A stretch of 64,000 nucleotides of DNA from an uncultured Burkholderiales bacterium (GCA_951812315.1 CATOSA010000008.1:186001-250000), one strand, 5' to 3'. Positions 1 through 9,388 are shown, counted from the stretch's first letter. Notes: generated by a model not told the origin, from the letters alone. Translations and numbers: made by a program.

Positions 1-748
1 CTGCTTCAGTGGGCGTAAATATTCCGCCGAACAGACCACCAAAGACGCCGAGAACCAGAAGCACGACCGGCCAGACTTCTTTCAAGGCCTCGAGCTTCTC
101 GGCCATTGACACTGGTTCCGTCAGGCGCGGTGCAAGTGCCGGCTTCAGCCCTGACCGGATCATAATGACACTGACGTAACCAACCACGGTAAGCACACCG
201 GCGCCGACACCACCGAGGAACAAATGACTGATCGGGACTTCGGCGATGATGCCGTAAAGAATCATCAGCAGGCTCGGCGGTATCAGCGCGCCAATAGTAC
301 CCGCGGCAGCGACGGTGCCGGTGGCAAGGCCGGAGTCATATCTGGCGCGAATCATCTCGGGCACTGCAATGCGGCCCATCGCCGCTGAACAGGCGACAGA
401 CGAACCCGTGACCGCAGCAAAGCCCGCCGCGCCAAACACAGTGGCGACGGCCAGTCCACCGGGCAGTCGTCCCAGCCACAGCCGTGCCGCATTGAACAAG
501 CCTTTGGTCAGTCCGGCGTGGTAACAAAAGAAGCCCATCAGCAGAAACATTGGCACCGAACTGAGCTGCCAGGTAGCGGCGAAACTGTAGGGCACCACAC
601 CGAGCATGCCCCAGGCGGACTTGTAACCCACCAGGTACCAGATGCCGCCAAACGAAACGCAGATCAGGCTGACGCCTATCGGGACCCTGAGCGCGATCAG
701 GAAAAGAAGAACCCCGATACCCAGGAAGCCGACATAAATATCGTCCAT
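1..748 (-). CDS. dctM: TRAP transporter large permease (DctM family), partial
   Basis: Membrane permease of a tripartite ATP-independent periplasmic (TRAP) transporter, which uses an ion gradient to import organic acids or related solutes. The reading frame opens at an ATG at 746-748 and runs off the left window edge, so about 249 N-terminal codons are visible. Translation gives MDDIYVGFLGIGVLLFLIAL, then the family-typical stretches around VTGSSVACSAAMG and AAGTIGALIPPSLLMI, followed by further hydrophobic helices. It starts 6 bp after the dctQ stop, so dctP-dctQ-dctM form one minus-strand operon. The substrate cannot be read from sequence. Confidence 0.93.
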   Translation of the reverse strand, partial: MDDIYVGFLGIGVLLFLIALRVPIGVSLICVSFGGIWYLVGYKSAWGMLGVVPYSFAATWQLSSVPMFLLMGFFCYHAGLTKGLFNAARLWLGRLPGGLAVATVFGAAGFAAVTGSSVACSAAMGRIAVPEMIRARYDSGLATGTVAAAGTIGALIPPSLLMILYGIIAEVPISHLFLGGVGAGVLTVVGYVSVIMIRSGLKPALAPRLTEPVSMAEKLEALKEVWPVVLLVLGVFGGLFGGIFTPTEA

Positions 749-754
749 GGCGGT

Positions 755-1291
755 CTAGTTCTCCGGCGGTTGCGTGGGCGCAACGCCATCACCGATGACA
801 TCCTCGGTGCGGGTGATATAGGCCGCGAAGCGATACAGCACGACCAAGGTCATGAGACCGCAGCCGATCGGCAGAATGTAATACGACGGCCACGTGATCA
901 TTTTCGTGCTCTGCTCCATTGCGAACGTACCCATCTCATGGCTGATACGGGCTTCCTGCCACGTACGGTAGGTGAGCATGGCGAACACCACGGCGGACAG
1001 CAGATAGACCCAGGAATAAAGGTGATGCTGAACGCGCTGCGGGAACAACTCGGTGAGCACTTCAACGCTGATGTGAGCGCGCCGACTTTCCGCGTATGCA
1101 AGCGGCATAAAAGCCAGCAGGACCATGTAGTAGTTCGATACCAGCGCGATGGTCGCCGGGATCGGCGCGTTGAAAAGAAACTTGCCGATGACGTCGGCAG
1201 TTATGTGCACCATCATCAGTGCAACCGCGAGCATGCCTACAAACGTGCTCACTCCGATTGAGCGCGCCAGAAAACGACCAAACGCCGACAT
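755..1291 (-). CDS. dctQ: TRAP transporter small permease (DctQ family)
   Basis: Small membrane subunit that partners the large permease of the TRAP transporter. The 178-residue product has four hydrophobic segments with the DctQ-type order: an N-terminal helix (FVGMLAVALMMVHITADVIG), a second after PIPATIALVSNYYM, a third around VYLLSAVVFAMLTY, and a last at PIGCGLMTLVVLYRF. The ATG at 1291 was chosen over a TTG three bases upstream; a GAAGGGC stretch precedes it. It lies between dctP (50 bp upstream) and dctM (6 bp downstream) and ends in TAG. Confidence 0.88.
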   Translation of the reverse strand: MSAFGRFLARSIGVSTFVGMLAVALMMVHITADVIGKFLFNAPIPATIALVSNYYMVLLAFMPLAYAESRRAHISVEVLTELFPQRVQHHLYSWVYLLSAVVFAMLTYRTWQEARISHEMGTFAMEQSTKMITWPSYYILPIGCGLMTLVVLYRFAAYITRTEDVIGDGVAPTQPPEN

Positions 1292-1341
1292 CAAATGCCC
1301 TTCACTACCTTAGTCTGCGGATTTACGACCGCGTGCCTGTG

Positions 1342-2481
1342 TTACATGCCATAGGTCTTGGGATCGATCTTGGAATAGATTTCTTTCCAATAGACTTCGG
1401 CAAGCGCTTCCGGGTCATTTTCAAGACCCTCTGTCAGTTTTTTCCACTTTTCCAGCAGACCGGTAAAGCGGGCGATTTTTGCCTTGACGCCATCCAGTCC
1501 ATATGCGGTCGTGAATTCACGACCCACCTGGTCGAGATCACGGTTCACGAAATCGTCCGACGCCGCAAGCACATCAGCTGGCGCAGCAATCACCTCGATC
1601 CCCTTTTCTGCCGCAGTAGTCAGATTCTCGTTAGCCAGCGCGTGATATCTCGAGATGACGATCGAGTTGGCGCGCGGTGCGCCCTTGAGCATGACCTGGC
1701 GTTCTTCGACGCTCAGATCCCGCCAGGTTTCCAGATTGACATTGGTCGTGGCGACACCTGCAAATACTCCACCTGGAATCGCCGGAACGATGTACTTGGT
1801 TACATCAAAAAGTGACAGGTTCGACAATTCAGTTGCAGACATCATGTTGCAGTCCACAACACCCTGGCCCATCGCTTCGTACACGTCGTTTGCCGGAAGC
1901 GACACCGCGACGCCGCCAAAATGCTCCGACCAGCGACTGAAATTTGCAGCTCCGGAACGATAGCGCTTGCCTTTGAGATCGGCGATCGTGCGTAGCGGCT
2001 TGTTGCACAGCATCATGTAGGACGGACTCGCGCCACTGCCCAGATAGACCTGTTTCTGAACTTTGTATTCCGTCTGGCATTCGGCACAATTGAACACATA
2101 TTCCGACATCGCACCAGCCATCGCCATGCCCGGACTCGGTTTGCGCTCGCCACTCGTGGCCAGCATCGACAGATTGGCAACCAGATTGGTCTCTGCATAC
2201 TCGGCCGGGAAGTAGGCAGTCAGAACAAATCCAATGTCTGCGATGCCGTCACGCAATCCTGGCGCCGTTTCCTTGAGCGAGAGCAGTGACATTGAAAACA
2301 CCCGCACGCGCAGATCGCTGTGTTCCTCGACATAGTCAGCGAACCCTTCCACCGCCTGGTTGACCGCATTGCCTTTCGGAAACCCCACAGCGGCTTTCAG
2401 CCGCTTCGCTTCCGCCGTCTGCACTGAGAAGGCAACGCACATTGCCGCGAACACGGCAAGCCAACGAACCAATCGCATCAT
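1342..2481 (-). CDS. dctP: TRAP transporter substrate-binding protein (DctP family)
   Basis: Periplasmic solute receptor that delivers ligand to the DctQM permease. The 379-residue product has a signal peptide at residues 1-25 (hydrophobic core LAVFAAMCVAF, cleavage near AEA-KR). The mature protein shows DctP-type features: an early LKAAVGFPKGN strand, the KGKRYRSG segment before a bound-ligand loop, and a C-terminal helix ending WKEIYSKID. A GGAGG ribosome site lies just upstream of a double ATG; either could start. It is the first gene of the dctPQM operon. Nothing in the sequence fixes the ligand, and no dedicated regulator lies next to it. Confidence 0.9.
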   Translation of the reverse strand: MMRLVRWLAVFAAMCVAFSVQTAEAKRLKAAVGFPKGNAVNQAVEGFADYVEEHSDLRVRVFSMSLLSLKETAPGLRDGIADIGFVLTAYFPAEYAETNLVANLSMLATSGERKPSPGMAMAGAMSEYVFNCAECQTEYKVQKQVYLGSGASPSYMMLCNKPLRTIADLKGKRYRSGAANFSRWSEHFGGVAVSLPANDVYEAMGQGVVDCNMMSATELSNLSLFDVTKYIVPAIPGGVFAGVATTNVNLETWRDLSVEERQVMLKGAPRANSIVISRYHALANENLTTAAEKGIEVIAAPADVLAASDDFVNRDLDQVGREFTTAYGLDGVKAKIARFTGLLEKWKKLTEGLENDPEALAEVYWKEIYSKIDPKTYGM

Positions 2482-2674
2482 CGTGTCTAATCCTCCCGGT
2501 TTTTCGCATGAGTATGCAGGAATCCTGGCCGGAACGCGAGACGGGCGCAGCGCCGGGCGCGCGGCCAGTCGCCCGCGATATGCGCCAAATCAGGCCTGGC
2601 ACCGGAAGTTCGAGGCGCTGTCTCATTTCGTCCCTCACCAAGCCCTGATCGCAGGACGGTCCTCAACGCATTTG

Positions 2675-2680
2675 TATAAT
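2675..2680 (+). promoter_or_regulatory. Candidate -10 box upstream of the thiolase-like gene
   Basis: A perfect TATAAT hexamer lies about 100 bp before the thiolase-like ATG, in the roughly 300-bp gap that separates the divergent dctP and thiolase-like genes. No good -35 hexamer is seen at 17 bp, so this is a weak candidate only. Confidence 0.35.
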
Positions 2681-2778
2681 GCCCCACGAGCTCGCAACCG
2701 CGGCTCGTTGCACTGGGGGTGTAACGAGTTTGAGGCTTTCAGTTCACTGGAAGCGGGCTACTGATAGAGGAGAAAGGA

Positions 2779-4032
2779 ATGGCGCAACAGGAATTTGGCG
2801 TCGATAGTTCAAAAACGCTTCGCGGCAAATATGCCATTGCCGGCGTGGGCGAAACGACCTATCGTCGCGGGTCGACCGAATCCACCCGCAATCTGGCCAC
2901 CTGGGCGATTGGCAATGCAATGGCCGACGCCGGATTGAAGCCGGGTGACGTCGACGGAATGCTCTCGTACTCGGGTAATGATTCGACGATGTCGAATTTC
3001 GTCGCAGGTGATCTTGGCATCCGGCTCAACTTCTACATGGACGTGCACGGCGGCGGTTCGAGCACCGAGGCGCTGATCGGCATCGCGATGGGTGTCATCG
3101 AGGCCGGCATGTGCGAAACCGTTGTTATCTTCCGGGCCATGAACGGTTATACCCAAATACGAATTGGCGGAACCGGCGCACGATCGGCAGTGCCCATCGA
3201 AGGTGACCAGATACATCATCGCGCTTATGGCTGGCAGGCAGCCGGGCAAATGTTTGCGCCGACGTTCATGCGCCACATGTATGACTACGGCACGACCTCC
3301 GAGCAACTCGCACACGTCAAGGTCGCGCACAGCAAGCACGCATCGAACAATCCCAAGGCTTATTACAAAACGCGTTGTACGGTCGAGGACGTAGTCAATA
3401 GCCGAATCATCGTAAAGCCGCTGCACTTGCTCGACTGCTGTGTGGAAACGGATAACGCAACGGCCATCATCGTTACCAGTGCCGAGCGCGCGCGTGACAT
3501 GCGCCAACCGCTCGTACATATTCTCGGACTCGTTGGCCGGGTGACAAAACCGCGCGCGGACATGCACTATCAACATGGGCCGATCTCCCGGGTCGCCAGA
3601 TACTACGCCGCCGATCGATTGTTTGGAAACGCGGGTGTCACCCGCGAAGACATCGACATCACCGGCTCGTACGACGCGTTTACATTCACCACGATGTTGC
3701 AACTGGAAGAATACGGCTTCTGCAAAAAAGGAGAAGGCGGCGACTACGTGTCCAGCGGCATCATCGAACTCGGTGGCGCGCGGCCCAACAATACCTCGGG
3801 CGGGCATCTGTGCGAAGGCTACACGCACGGCATGAACATGGTGATCGAGAACACGCGCCAGCTTCGCCATGATGTGGACGACTCCTGCCCGATCGGACCC
3901 GACGGCAAGCGCCGGCATACCTACGATTACAGCACGGGCAGATGCCGCCAGGTAAAAGACGCTGAACTCACCGCCAACCTTGGCTGGGCGACCCCCGGTA
4001 TCGGTTCGGCCATGATCATGACGCGCGGATAG
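2779..4032 (+). CDS. Thiolase-fold protein, lipid-transfer/aldolase (Ltp2-like) type
   Basis: Thiolase-superfamily protein of 417 residues. Where true thiolases carry the nucleophilic Cys this protein reads DVHGGGSSTEALIG, so the Cys is absent. The C-terminal half has YDAFTFTTMLQLEEYGF and NTSGGHLCEGYTHGMN, resembling the Ltp2-type proteins that pair with DUF35 partners and act as retro-aldolases on CoA thioesters in steroid side-chain breakdown (family knowledge). A carbon-carbon lyase or acyl-transfer role on a CoA ester is therefore more likely than classical thiolysis (inference). A GGAGAAAGG ribosome site precedes the ATG. The DUF35 gene follows 17 bp later, clearly as the same operon. 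It is often labelled acetyl-CoA acetyltransferase in databases. Confidence 0.85.
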   Translation: MAQQEFGVDSSKTLRGKYAIAGVGETTYRRGSTESTRNLATWAIGNAMADAGLKPGDVDGMLSYSGNDSTMSNFVAGDLGIRLNFYMDVHGGGSSTEALIGIAMGVIEAGMCETVVIFRAMNGYTQIRIGGTGARSAVPIEGDQIHHRAYGWQAAGQMFAPTFMRHMYDYGTTSEQLAHVKVAHSKHASNNPKAYYKTRCTVEDVVNSRIIVKPLHLLDCCVETDNATAIIVTSAERARDMRQPLVHILGLVGRVTKPRADMHYQHGPISRVARYYAADRLFGNAGVTREDIDITGSYDAFTFTTMLQLEEYGFCKKGEGGDYVSSGIIELGGARPNNTSGGHLCEGYTHGMNMVIENTRQLRHDVDDSCPIGPDGKRRHTYDYSTGRCRQVKDAELTANLGWATPGIGSAMIMTRG

Positions 4033-4049
4033 CCAGGGGAGAGAAAACA

Positions 4050-4565
4050 ATGTTGCAAGGCGAATATCTTGGCATGAACCTGACCGTCCACGACGTCGAC
4101 AAGGAGAATCACGCGTTCTTCGAGTACTGCGCCAAAGGCGATTTCCGGCTGCAAAAAGGCAAGGAATCCGGCCTGTTGCGCTATCCGCCGACCACTGCGT
4201 GTCCCTGGACCGGGGATCGTGATTACGAGTGGGTTTCAGTCGAAGGAAAAGGCAGCGTTCATTCTTACGCCGAAGTTCATCACGGCATTCAACCGGCGTT
4301 CAAGGCACGTACGCCTTACCTCATTTTGTTGGTCGATCTTGACACGCAAAAAGGCAAACCCAGCGAAGATGAAGCACTTCGGGTGGCCGGAAACCTGGTC
4401 AGTGAGGACGGCGAGTTGGCACCGCCTGAGGTCGTCAAACAAGTCGGCATCGGAACCCGTGTTCGCATGGTGTTTTCGCAAGTGAGCGAGGGTTTTGCGA
4501 TTCCCCAGTGGATGATCGACGAACGCGCTGATCAACCTGCTCCCTGGCGCTTCCCTCAGGAATAG
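4050..4565 (+). CDS. DUF35 OB-fold domain protein, partner of the thiolase-like protein
   Basis: OB-fold (DUF35) protein of 171 residues. Such proteins bind the acyl-CoA and form heteromeric complexes with thiolase-fold partners (family knowledge). The OB-fold core is visible around YEWVSVEGKGSVHSYAEVHH, PYLILLVDLD and VGIGTRVRMVF. The N-terminal region that normally carries a four-Cys zinc ribbon is degenerate: only one Cys at TTACPW and one at EYCAKG remain, and the first CxxC pair is replaced by KGKES. A GGGGAGAG site lies before the ATG. It ends in TAG and no further gene follows closely. Confidence 0.85.
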   Translation: MLQGEYLGMNLTVHDVDKENHAFFEYCAKGDFRLQKGKESGLLRYPPTTACPWTGDRDYEWVSVEGKGSVHSYAEVHHGIQPAFKARTPYLILLVDLDTQKGKPSEDEALRVAGNLVSEDGELAPPEVVKQVGIGTRVRMVFSQVSEGFAIPQWMIDERADQPAPWRFPQE

Positions 4566-4712
4566 GGTTTCGCGTGGCGACAAGTACAGACTACGAGCCG
4601 GCAGAACGAATTTGCTGATTTATGCTGGCTCCGCTTGCTTCTGCAAGCTTCATGGTGCATTTTTCAGGTTTCTCGAAAAACGAACGAAGGAGCCCGGTTC
4701 ACGGGAGGAAAC

Positions 4713-5291
4713 ATGACGCAAGCTGGACACCACATTGGTCGGCGCATTTTCAATGCCCTGACAATACTATTCGCATTGATCACAACGGGAGCATGCAGCA
4801 GCATCTCGGTGGAAACGGACTGGGATAGCGAAGTCGACTTCTCCACGTTCAAGTCGTTCGCATTGATCGACAACCCGGAATCAAAACTAAACCGGCTGGT
4901 CAGGGACCGCATCAGGGCTGCGATCAACGCGGAACTCACCCGCAAGGGGCTGCGCCCGGTCGACGTCGTGGACGCCGACCTCGCCGTTGGCTACGAACTG
5001 ACTACCGAACAACGTACGTCCTATCAAACGATCTACAACGGCTGGGGCGCGACCGGCTATCGGTCGCGCAGTCTCAGTTACGGGGCAAGAGTGGGAGCAG
5101 CCCAAACCGTCGAAAACAATTACACGGTTGGCACCCTGGTCATTGCGATTTTCAGGGAGGAAGACAAGGCCTTGGTGTGGGAAGGTTCGGGGAGCGGCAC
5201 GGTATCACCGTCGAAAGATCCCGAGAAGAACACCCAAAAGATAAACGAAGCGGTGCAAGATATTCTCAAAGGTTTTCCGCCTGGGGTCTGA
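4713..5291 (+). CDS. DUF4136-type lipoprotein
   Basis: Predicted outer-membrane or periplasmic lipoprotein of 192 residues. The chosen ATG at 4713 is preceded by GGGAGGAAAC; an upstream in-frame ATG at 4635 lacks such a site and would bury the signal sequence. The signal peptide (FNALTILFALITTGAC) ends in a lipobox-like TGAC. The mature part starts ISVETDWDSEVDFSTFKSFA, typical of DUF4136, and goes on to helix-strand repeats and IFREEDKALVWEGSGSGTV near the C-terminus. The molecular role of DUF4136 is unknown; it is a single gene here. Confidence 0.8.
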   Translation: MTQAGHHIGRRIFNALTILFALITTGACSSISVETDWDSEVDFSTFKSFALIDNPESKLNRLVRDRIRAAINAELTRKGLRPVDVVDADLAVGYELTTEQRTSYQTIYNGWGATGYRSRSLSYGARVGAAQTVENNYTVGTLVIAIFREEDKALVWEGSGSGTVSPSKDPEKNTQKINEAVQDILKGFPPGV

Positions 5292-5681
5292 ATATCAAAT
5301 ACCGTCCTGCAGTTCACCGTAGACTGCGTGGTTGTCAAAGCAATCCGTTACTTTCCGGGCGGCAAGAGCCGGCCGGCACGCCTTTAAACATTCCTGACAG
5401 TCAGAAAACGAGCAGAAAATCTGAGGGTCAGGCCTTGCCCTTTTCTCTCCCGAAGGCTTGCCGTGTCCGGCGGTAACAGTTGCCGACAAACGGTTCAGCA
5501 ACTAGCGCGACCATCCCCTTCGTAAACGAATTGCAGGTACTTCTATTCAGCATTGCCCACGTCTGGGACTATGCACCCATGTAAAGGCAATCGTCGCCAG
5601 ATCCGATTCCCGCCTGGAAGATGATCGTCAGCCACACCGCGCGACCACTTGTAGTCATCAATCGAAACCAAGAGAGCCAAA
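5292..5681. other. Intergenic region, no gene recognised
   Basis: This 390-bp stretch separates the DUF4136 gene from the MFS gene. Open frames in it are short and their translations are low-complexity or shadow-like. No clear terminator hairpin with a T-run and no recognisable RNA gene was seen. Confidence 0.5.
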
Positions 5682-6962
5682 GTGACTTCGGAAAAAACGC
5701 GTTTTCAGCGCATCATTTTCATGTTTGCCTTGATCCTGGCTTCGGAAGCGATCTTCGGTCTACCTTTCCACATCGCCCGCTTCTTTCGTCCAACACTCCT
5801 GGACGTGTTGGGTTTCACCAACACCGAACTCGGTGTTGCCATGGGAATTTATGGTGTGGTGGCCATGCTTGCCTACTTTCCGGGTGGTCCACTGGCAGAC
5901 CGATTTTCTGCACGAAAACTGATGGCCGCGTCCTTGATCGCAACGTCAGTCGGCGGACTCTACTTCGCAACATTTCCCGGCGTTAAAGGCACACAGATTG
6001 TGTACGCCTGGTGGGGTGCTACTACCATCCTGCTCTTTTGGGCGGCACTGATCCGGGCAACCCGGGAATGGGGAGGCAGTGAGGAGCAGGGACGCGCATA
6101 CGGATTGCTCGATGGCGGACGCGGGCTTCTGGCCGCTATTACTGGTTCGGCAGCGGTATTGCTTTTTGCATCGTTGCTGCCAGATGACCCGACTTCCGCA
6201 ACCTTGGCCGAACGCACGGCCGCGCTTCAACGCGTGGTCTACATCTACACTGCTATTACGTTTCTGGCAGGCGTATTCGTATGGTTTGCGATTCCGGATT
6301 CATCGGCTGATGCTGAAAGCCAAAGCGCGCGACAAAGAATCCGATGGGCCGACGTGGGCAAAGTCTTCCGGCTTCGCAGCATCTGGATGCAAGCCACTAT
6401 CGTCATATGTGCATACTCTGCATTTAAAGGCATCGACAACTACTCCCTTTACGCGGCACAGGCATGGGGAATGAACGAGGTTGAAGCGTCCAAAGTGAGT
6501 GCGCTCGCGCAGTGGACTCGTCCGTTCGCGGCCCTCGGTGCCGGCTTGCTCGCCGATCGCGTGCGTGGCTCGATGGTGATTGCCGGCTGCTTCCTGGCGC
6601 TCACCTGCATTTTTCTGTTCTTCGGAATTTCCTCCTCTTTTCCGGGTGCTCCGTGGATCCTGTTCGCCAACGTCCTCGTTTCTGCGGCGGCGGTGTTTGG
6701 CCTGCGGGGTGTTTACTTTGCGTTGTTCGAAGAAGCGTCAGTTCCCCGGGCGTTTACCGGAACTGCCGCCGGCCTTGTTTCCGTGGTTGGATTCAGCCCG
6801 GAAGTTTTCGTTGCGCCAATCGCCGGAGTGCTTCTCGATCGCTCCCCCGGCATCCAGGGGCACCAGCACGTATTTCTGTTTCTCGCCGGATTCGCAGTGC
6901 TCGGACTGATCGTAAGTCTGGAATTTTTGCGCACCAGTAGAAGAAACGGCTGGAAAACCTGA
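5682..6962 (+). CDS. Major facilitator superfamily transporter
   Basis: Twelve-helix inner-membrane carrier of 426 residues. The start is GTG (5682) because the first residues, TSEKTRFQRIIFMFALIL, lead straight into helix 1. The loop between helices 2 and 3 holds GGPLADRFSARKLM, the MFS signature motif A. The domains are about equal in size with a central loop near PDSSADAESQSARQRIRW. Family relatives move organic acids, phosphate esters or nitrate; the substrate cannot be inferred. It converges with the gene at 6987, only 24 bp separating the two stops. Confidence 0.88.
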   Translation: MTSEKTRFQRIIFMFALILASEAIFGLPFHIARFFRPTLLDVLGFTNTELGVAMGIYGVVAMLAYFPGGPLADRFSARKLMAASLIATSVGGLYFATFPGVKGTQIVYAWWGATTILLFWAALIRATREWGGSEEQGRAYGLLDGGRGLLAAITGSAAVLLFASLLPDDPTSATLAERTAALQRVVYIYTAITFLAGVFVWFAIPDSSADAESQSARQRIRWADVGKVFRLRSIWMQATIVICAYSAFKGIDNYSLYAAQAWGMNEVEASKVSALAQWTRPFAALGAGLLADRVRGSMVIAGCFLALTCIFLFFGISSSFPGAPWILFANVLVSAAAVFGLRGVYFALFEEASVPRAFTGTAAGLVSVVGFSPEVFVAPIAGVLLDRSPGIQGHQHVFLFLAGFAVLGLIVSLEFLRTSRRNGWKT

Positions 6963-6986
6963 CGGTCGCAACTGGCAGCTACGTAA

Positions 6987-7781
6987 TCAATCTGCGCGTG
7001 ACCGGTACCGCTCCAGCGATGCACTCTGCCCGCTCAGTCGCTGGTAGTCATCCAGACTGGCAGGCAATACACCGCTTATGCCTATCAAATCTCCAGCCTC
7101 CTCAACAGCGCGAGTCACGGATTGCAAGGTGATTGCGGGAGAGACTGAACACTCACGATGGGCGACGAACGGCGGCGCGGGTGCGTCGCTGCTCCGGCCA
7201 ATGATAGACATTCCGCTGCAATCGAGCAGATTCCAGCTATGGGCATCGATTGACGCAATATCCGCAAGGCCGTCTCTTAGATAGCGCAGGCTCTCCCTGT
7301 GAGAGCCACTGATCACTACGTCCAGATTCAGCCAGCCTCGTTCGGTTGCCCACTCCAGTAGCGCCACGCATCCGGAACGAGAGCTGGCGGAATTGATTAC
7401 CGCCAGCCGTGGCTGCCTTTCGATCTTGCGCGCGGCGACTACGTGGCTGAAGTAATTTCCAGGCTCACAATCAACATCGCTGAATACCGGACGGGCAAGC
7501 GGCGCCAGCGACTGAGCTGCTGGCGTAAACAAGTCCAGACCGCAGCACTGGCTGACAACCAGGCCTGGTCGCTGCCATTGATTCCGAATAGGTGTTGTTC
7601 GATCCAGACCCCGGGGTAGGTCATGTATGCCTGCCGCTTCCAGTTCGCGTCGCAGCACGGACCAGAAATCGTCCAGGTCTTCGTGCGCCGACGGTAAGTC
7701 GTACCAAGGTAAGCTGGCCATCAGATCGGCGTGTTTGCCGCCTTGTTCAGATTTCATTCCCGAGTATTTCGCCTCACCCAT
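6987..7781 (-). CDS. PhnD/SsuA-like substrate-binding domain protein, no signal peptide
   Basis: A 264-residue protein resembling the PhnD type of periplasmic-binding fold: an early MASLPWYDLP segment, a central FSDVDCEPGNYFSHVVAARK, and RESLRYLRDGLADIASIDAH, which in PhnD proteins sits at the ligand cleft. It lacks any signal peptide, so if made as read it is cytoplasmic, unlike classical binding proteins. No ABC permease or ATPase gene is near. The start is uncertain: ATG at 7781, with in-frame alternatives at 7757 and 7721, the last matching where the family usually begins. The substrate is unknown. Confidence 0.7.
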   Translation of the reverse strand: MGEAKYSGMKSEQGGKHADLMASLPWYDLPSAHEDLDDFWSVLRRELEAAGIHDLPRGLDRTTPIRNQWQRPGLVVSQCCGLDLFTPAAQSLAPLARPVFSDVDCEPGNYFSHVVAARKIERQPRLAVINSASSRSGCVALLEWATERGWLNLDVVISGSHRESLRYLRDGLADIASIDAHSWNLLDCSGMSIIGRSSDAPAPPFVAHRECSVSPAITLQSVTRAVEEAGDLIGISGVLPASLDDYQRLSGQSASLERYRSRAD

Positions 7782-8160
7782 CGATTAAACGTAGCACTAT
7801 CTTTCTGGCCAGATGCCAAGCCCTTTTGAGCTACAAAACTCTGAGGGCCAGATCTTGCGTTCTGCCTGACGGGAGCTTGGCAATCCAGAATACTTAGTCT
7901 TCGTCGCCTATTGCCTTTTAGTCCCATTGACCAGTTTAACGCGAGTAGCAAACAGGGCTAGTTCCCGGGCCATCGAACTCACGTGTTCGAGAGTTGCATG
8001 CCCGGTTCGCATATCACCGCGCAAGACAGCGTCTAACCCTTGGCTTAACGGTTTGGTCCCGGCCTCTGAAAGGCATGGTAGGCTGACAGAATGAATACGA
8101 CAGGCGTGTTCATGTACCAATACCCTGCGGGGCAGCAGCAACGGCGAGAATGAAGCGCTG
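7782..8160. other. Divergent intergenic region
   Basis: This 379-bp gap lies between the divergent PhnD-like and CmcJ-like genes and must hold both promoters. I see no convincing -35/-10 pair, operator palindrome or RNA gene in it. A frame upstream of 8161 is open back to 8095 without a good start codon. Confidence 0.4.
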
Positions 8161-9177
8161 ATGGCAGCGGCCGCGCTCGAGCCCGTGTTGCTGCGCTGGC
8201 GGCATCGGTGCCCGGAAGGATTGATCGACGAAACCGGAAAGATTCGCAATGTATTCAGACGCGCTTCGGGTGTCGGGGACACCGTCGGCCAGCTCATTGA
8301 AGAACTTAATCGCATTCCCGAGGCAGTCCCAGAGCTCGAGGCAGTGCTGGACGCTCGTCTGAAACTGGAAGAACGGGCCGGCGAGAAAGTCGAAGTGCCG
8401 GTAAACGATGCAAGACTGCTAGCGACGACGTCGCTGAACAGCAATGGATTTCAACTTCTCCGACACCGCTCGCGCGTGACAGACTGGGACGATGACGACC
8501 AGCTACGCAGCGTCTACTCGGATGAGACGTGCGGCGTTGTTAAGGAAATTACCGGAGCGACACACGCTTTCTGCAGCAACCACCTTCGCCGCCAATCTGA
8601 ACCACGGGTAGGCGGCAACGGTTCGCTAGCGCGTTTGATGTCAGTGTCGCGCGGGCCACTGAACTATCCGCACAATGATTTTACCGAGAGCTACGGTGAA
8701 GGAATCCTAAACACGGTCGGAAGCGGCGGCGTGCCGCATACGCAGACTTTCGGCCTGACGGATGCAATGCTCGAAGCTGGGGTTTCCGAGCAGGAACTAC
8801 GCGACAGTCGCATGCTGATTGTCAACACCTGGCGACCAGTCAACAAAGAGCCCGTACAGCGCTTTCCATTGGCCATTGCTGACAGGAAGACCATTCCGCG
8901 AACGAGCCTGCGAAGCACGCTAATTGGCAACGTACCTTCCGGACAGCCCCGCGGGGGCATAGAAATCTACAACGCCAGTTACGATCCGCAGCACAAGTGG
9001 TATTACTACCCTGCCATGACCCGGGACGAAGTCCTGATTTGGAAAGGCTATGACTCCGCAGAGGTGCCCGCCCGGCCTAACCTGCATGCGGCGTTCGACG
9101 ATCCCGGTACACCGGTCGATGCCGCGGAGAGAAAGAGTATCGAAGTACGGGTACTGTGCCTGCTTCCAATAACGTAG
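8161..9177 (+). CDS. CmcJ/NvfI-family oxidoreductase-like protein
   Basis: A 338-residue protein with the marks of the CmcJ/NvfI family, related to Fe(II)/2-oxoglutarate-type and cephem 7-alpha-methoxylase-associated proteins of secondary metabolism. The diagnostic stretches are MLIVNTWRPVNKEPVQRFPL, IYNASYDPQHKWYYYPAMT, DEVLIWKGYDS, and a closing RPNLHAAFDDPGTPVDAAER followed by RKSIEVRVL. The His in LHAAFDDP and upstream FTESYGEG fit this family. It stands alone with no biosynthetic cluster around it, so the substrate is open. The start at 8161 is the first ATG in frame, without a strong ribosome site. Family assignment is from recognised motifs only. Confidence 0.7.
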   Translation: MAAAALEPVLLRWRHRCPEGLIDETGKIRNVFRRASGVGDTVGQLIEELNRIPEAVPELEAVLDARLKLEERAGEKVEVPVNDARLLATTSLNSNGFQLLRHRSRVTDWDDDDQLRSVYSDETCGVVKEITGATHAFCSNHLRRQSEPRVGGNGSLARLMSVSRGPLNYPHNDFTESYGEGILNTVGSGGVPHTQTFGLTDAMLEAGVSEQELRDSRMLIVNTWRPVNKEPVQRFPLAIADRKTIPRTSLRSTLIGNVPSGQPRGGIEIYNASYDPQHKWYYYPAMTRDEVLIWKGYDSAEVPARPNLHAAFDDPGTPVDAAERKSIEVRVLCLLPIT

Positions 9178-9388
9178 CGGCAGGGCTAGCCTCGTAGCCA
9201 AGCTGCAATCTGAAATCTTGGGCCTTAAGATATTCTCATTGAATTTCTGGAATGCTCAATTACGTCACCTCTCGTCGACGAAGTAATTGGCCAGTCAGGT
9301 TTCGATCGCTATGCTTCCAGGTCTGGCATCATGTTCTAACGCCATGCAGGGCGATCGACATTGCCTACAGCTAGGTGCACTCGACCCA

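Noticed and set aside
2809..4050. A 413-residue open frame on the minus strand opposite the thiolase-like gene
   Set aside because: It is the antisense shadow of a strongly motif-bearing gene; its translation is rich in Arg, His and Val without domains and it has no ribosome site.
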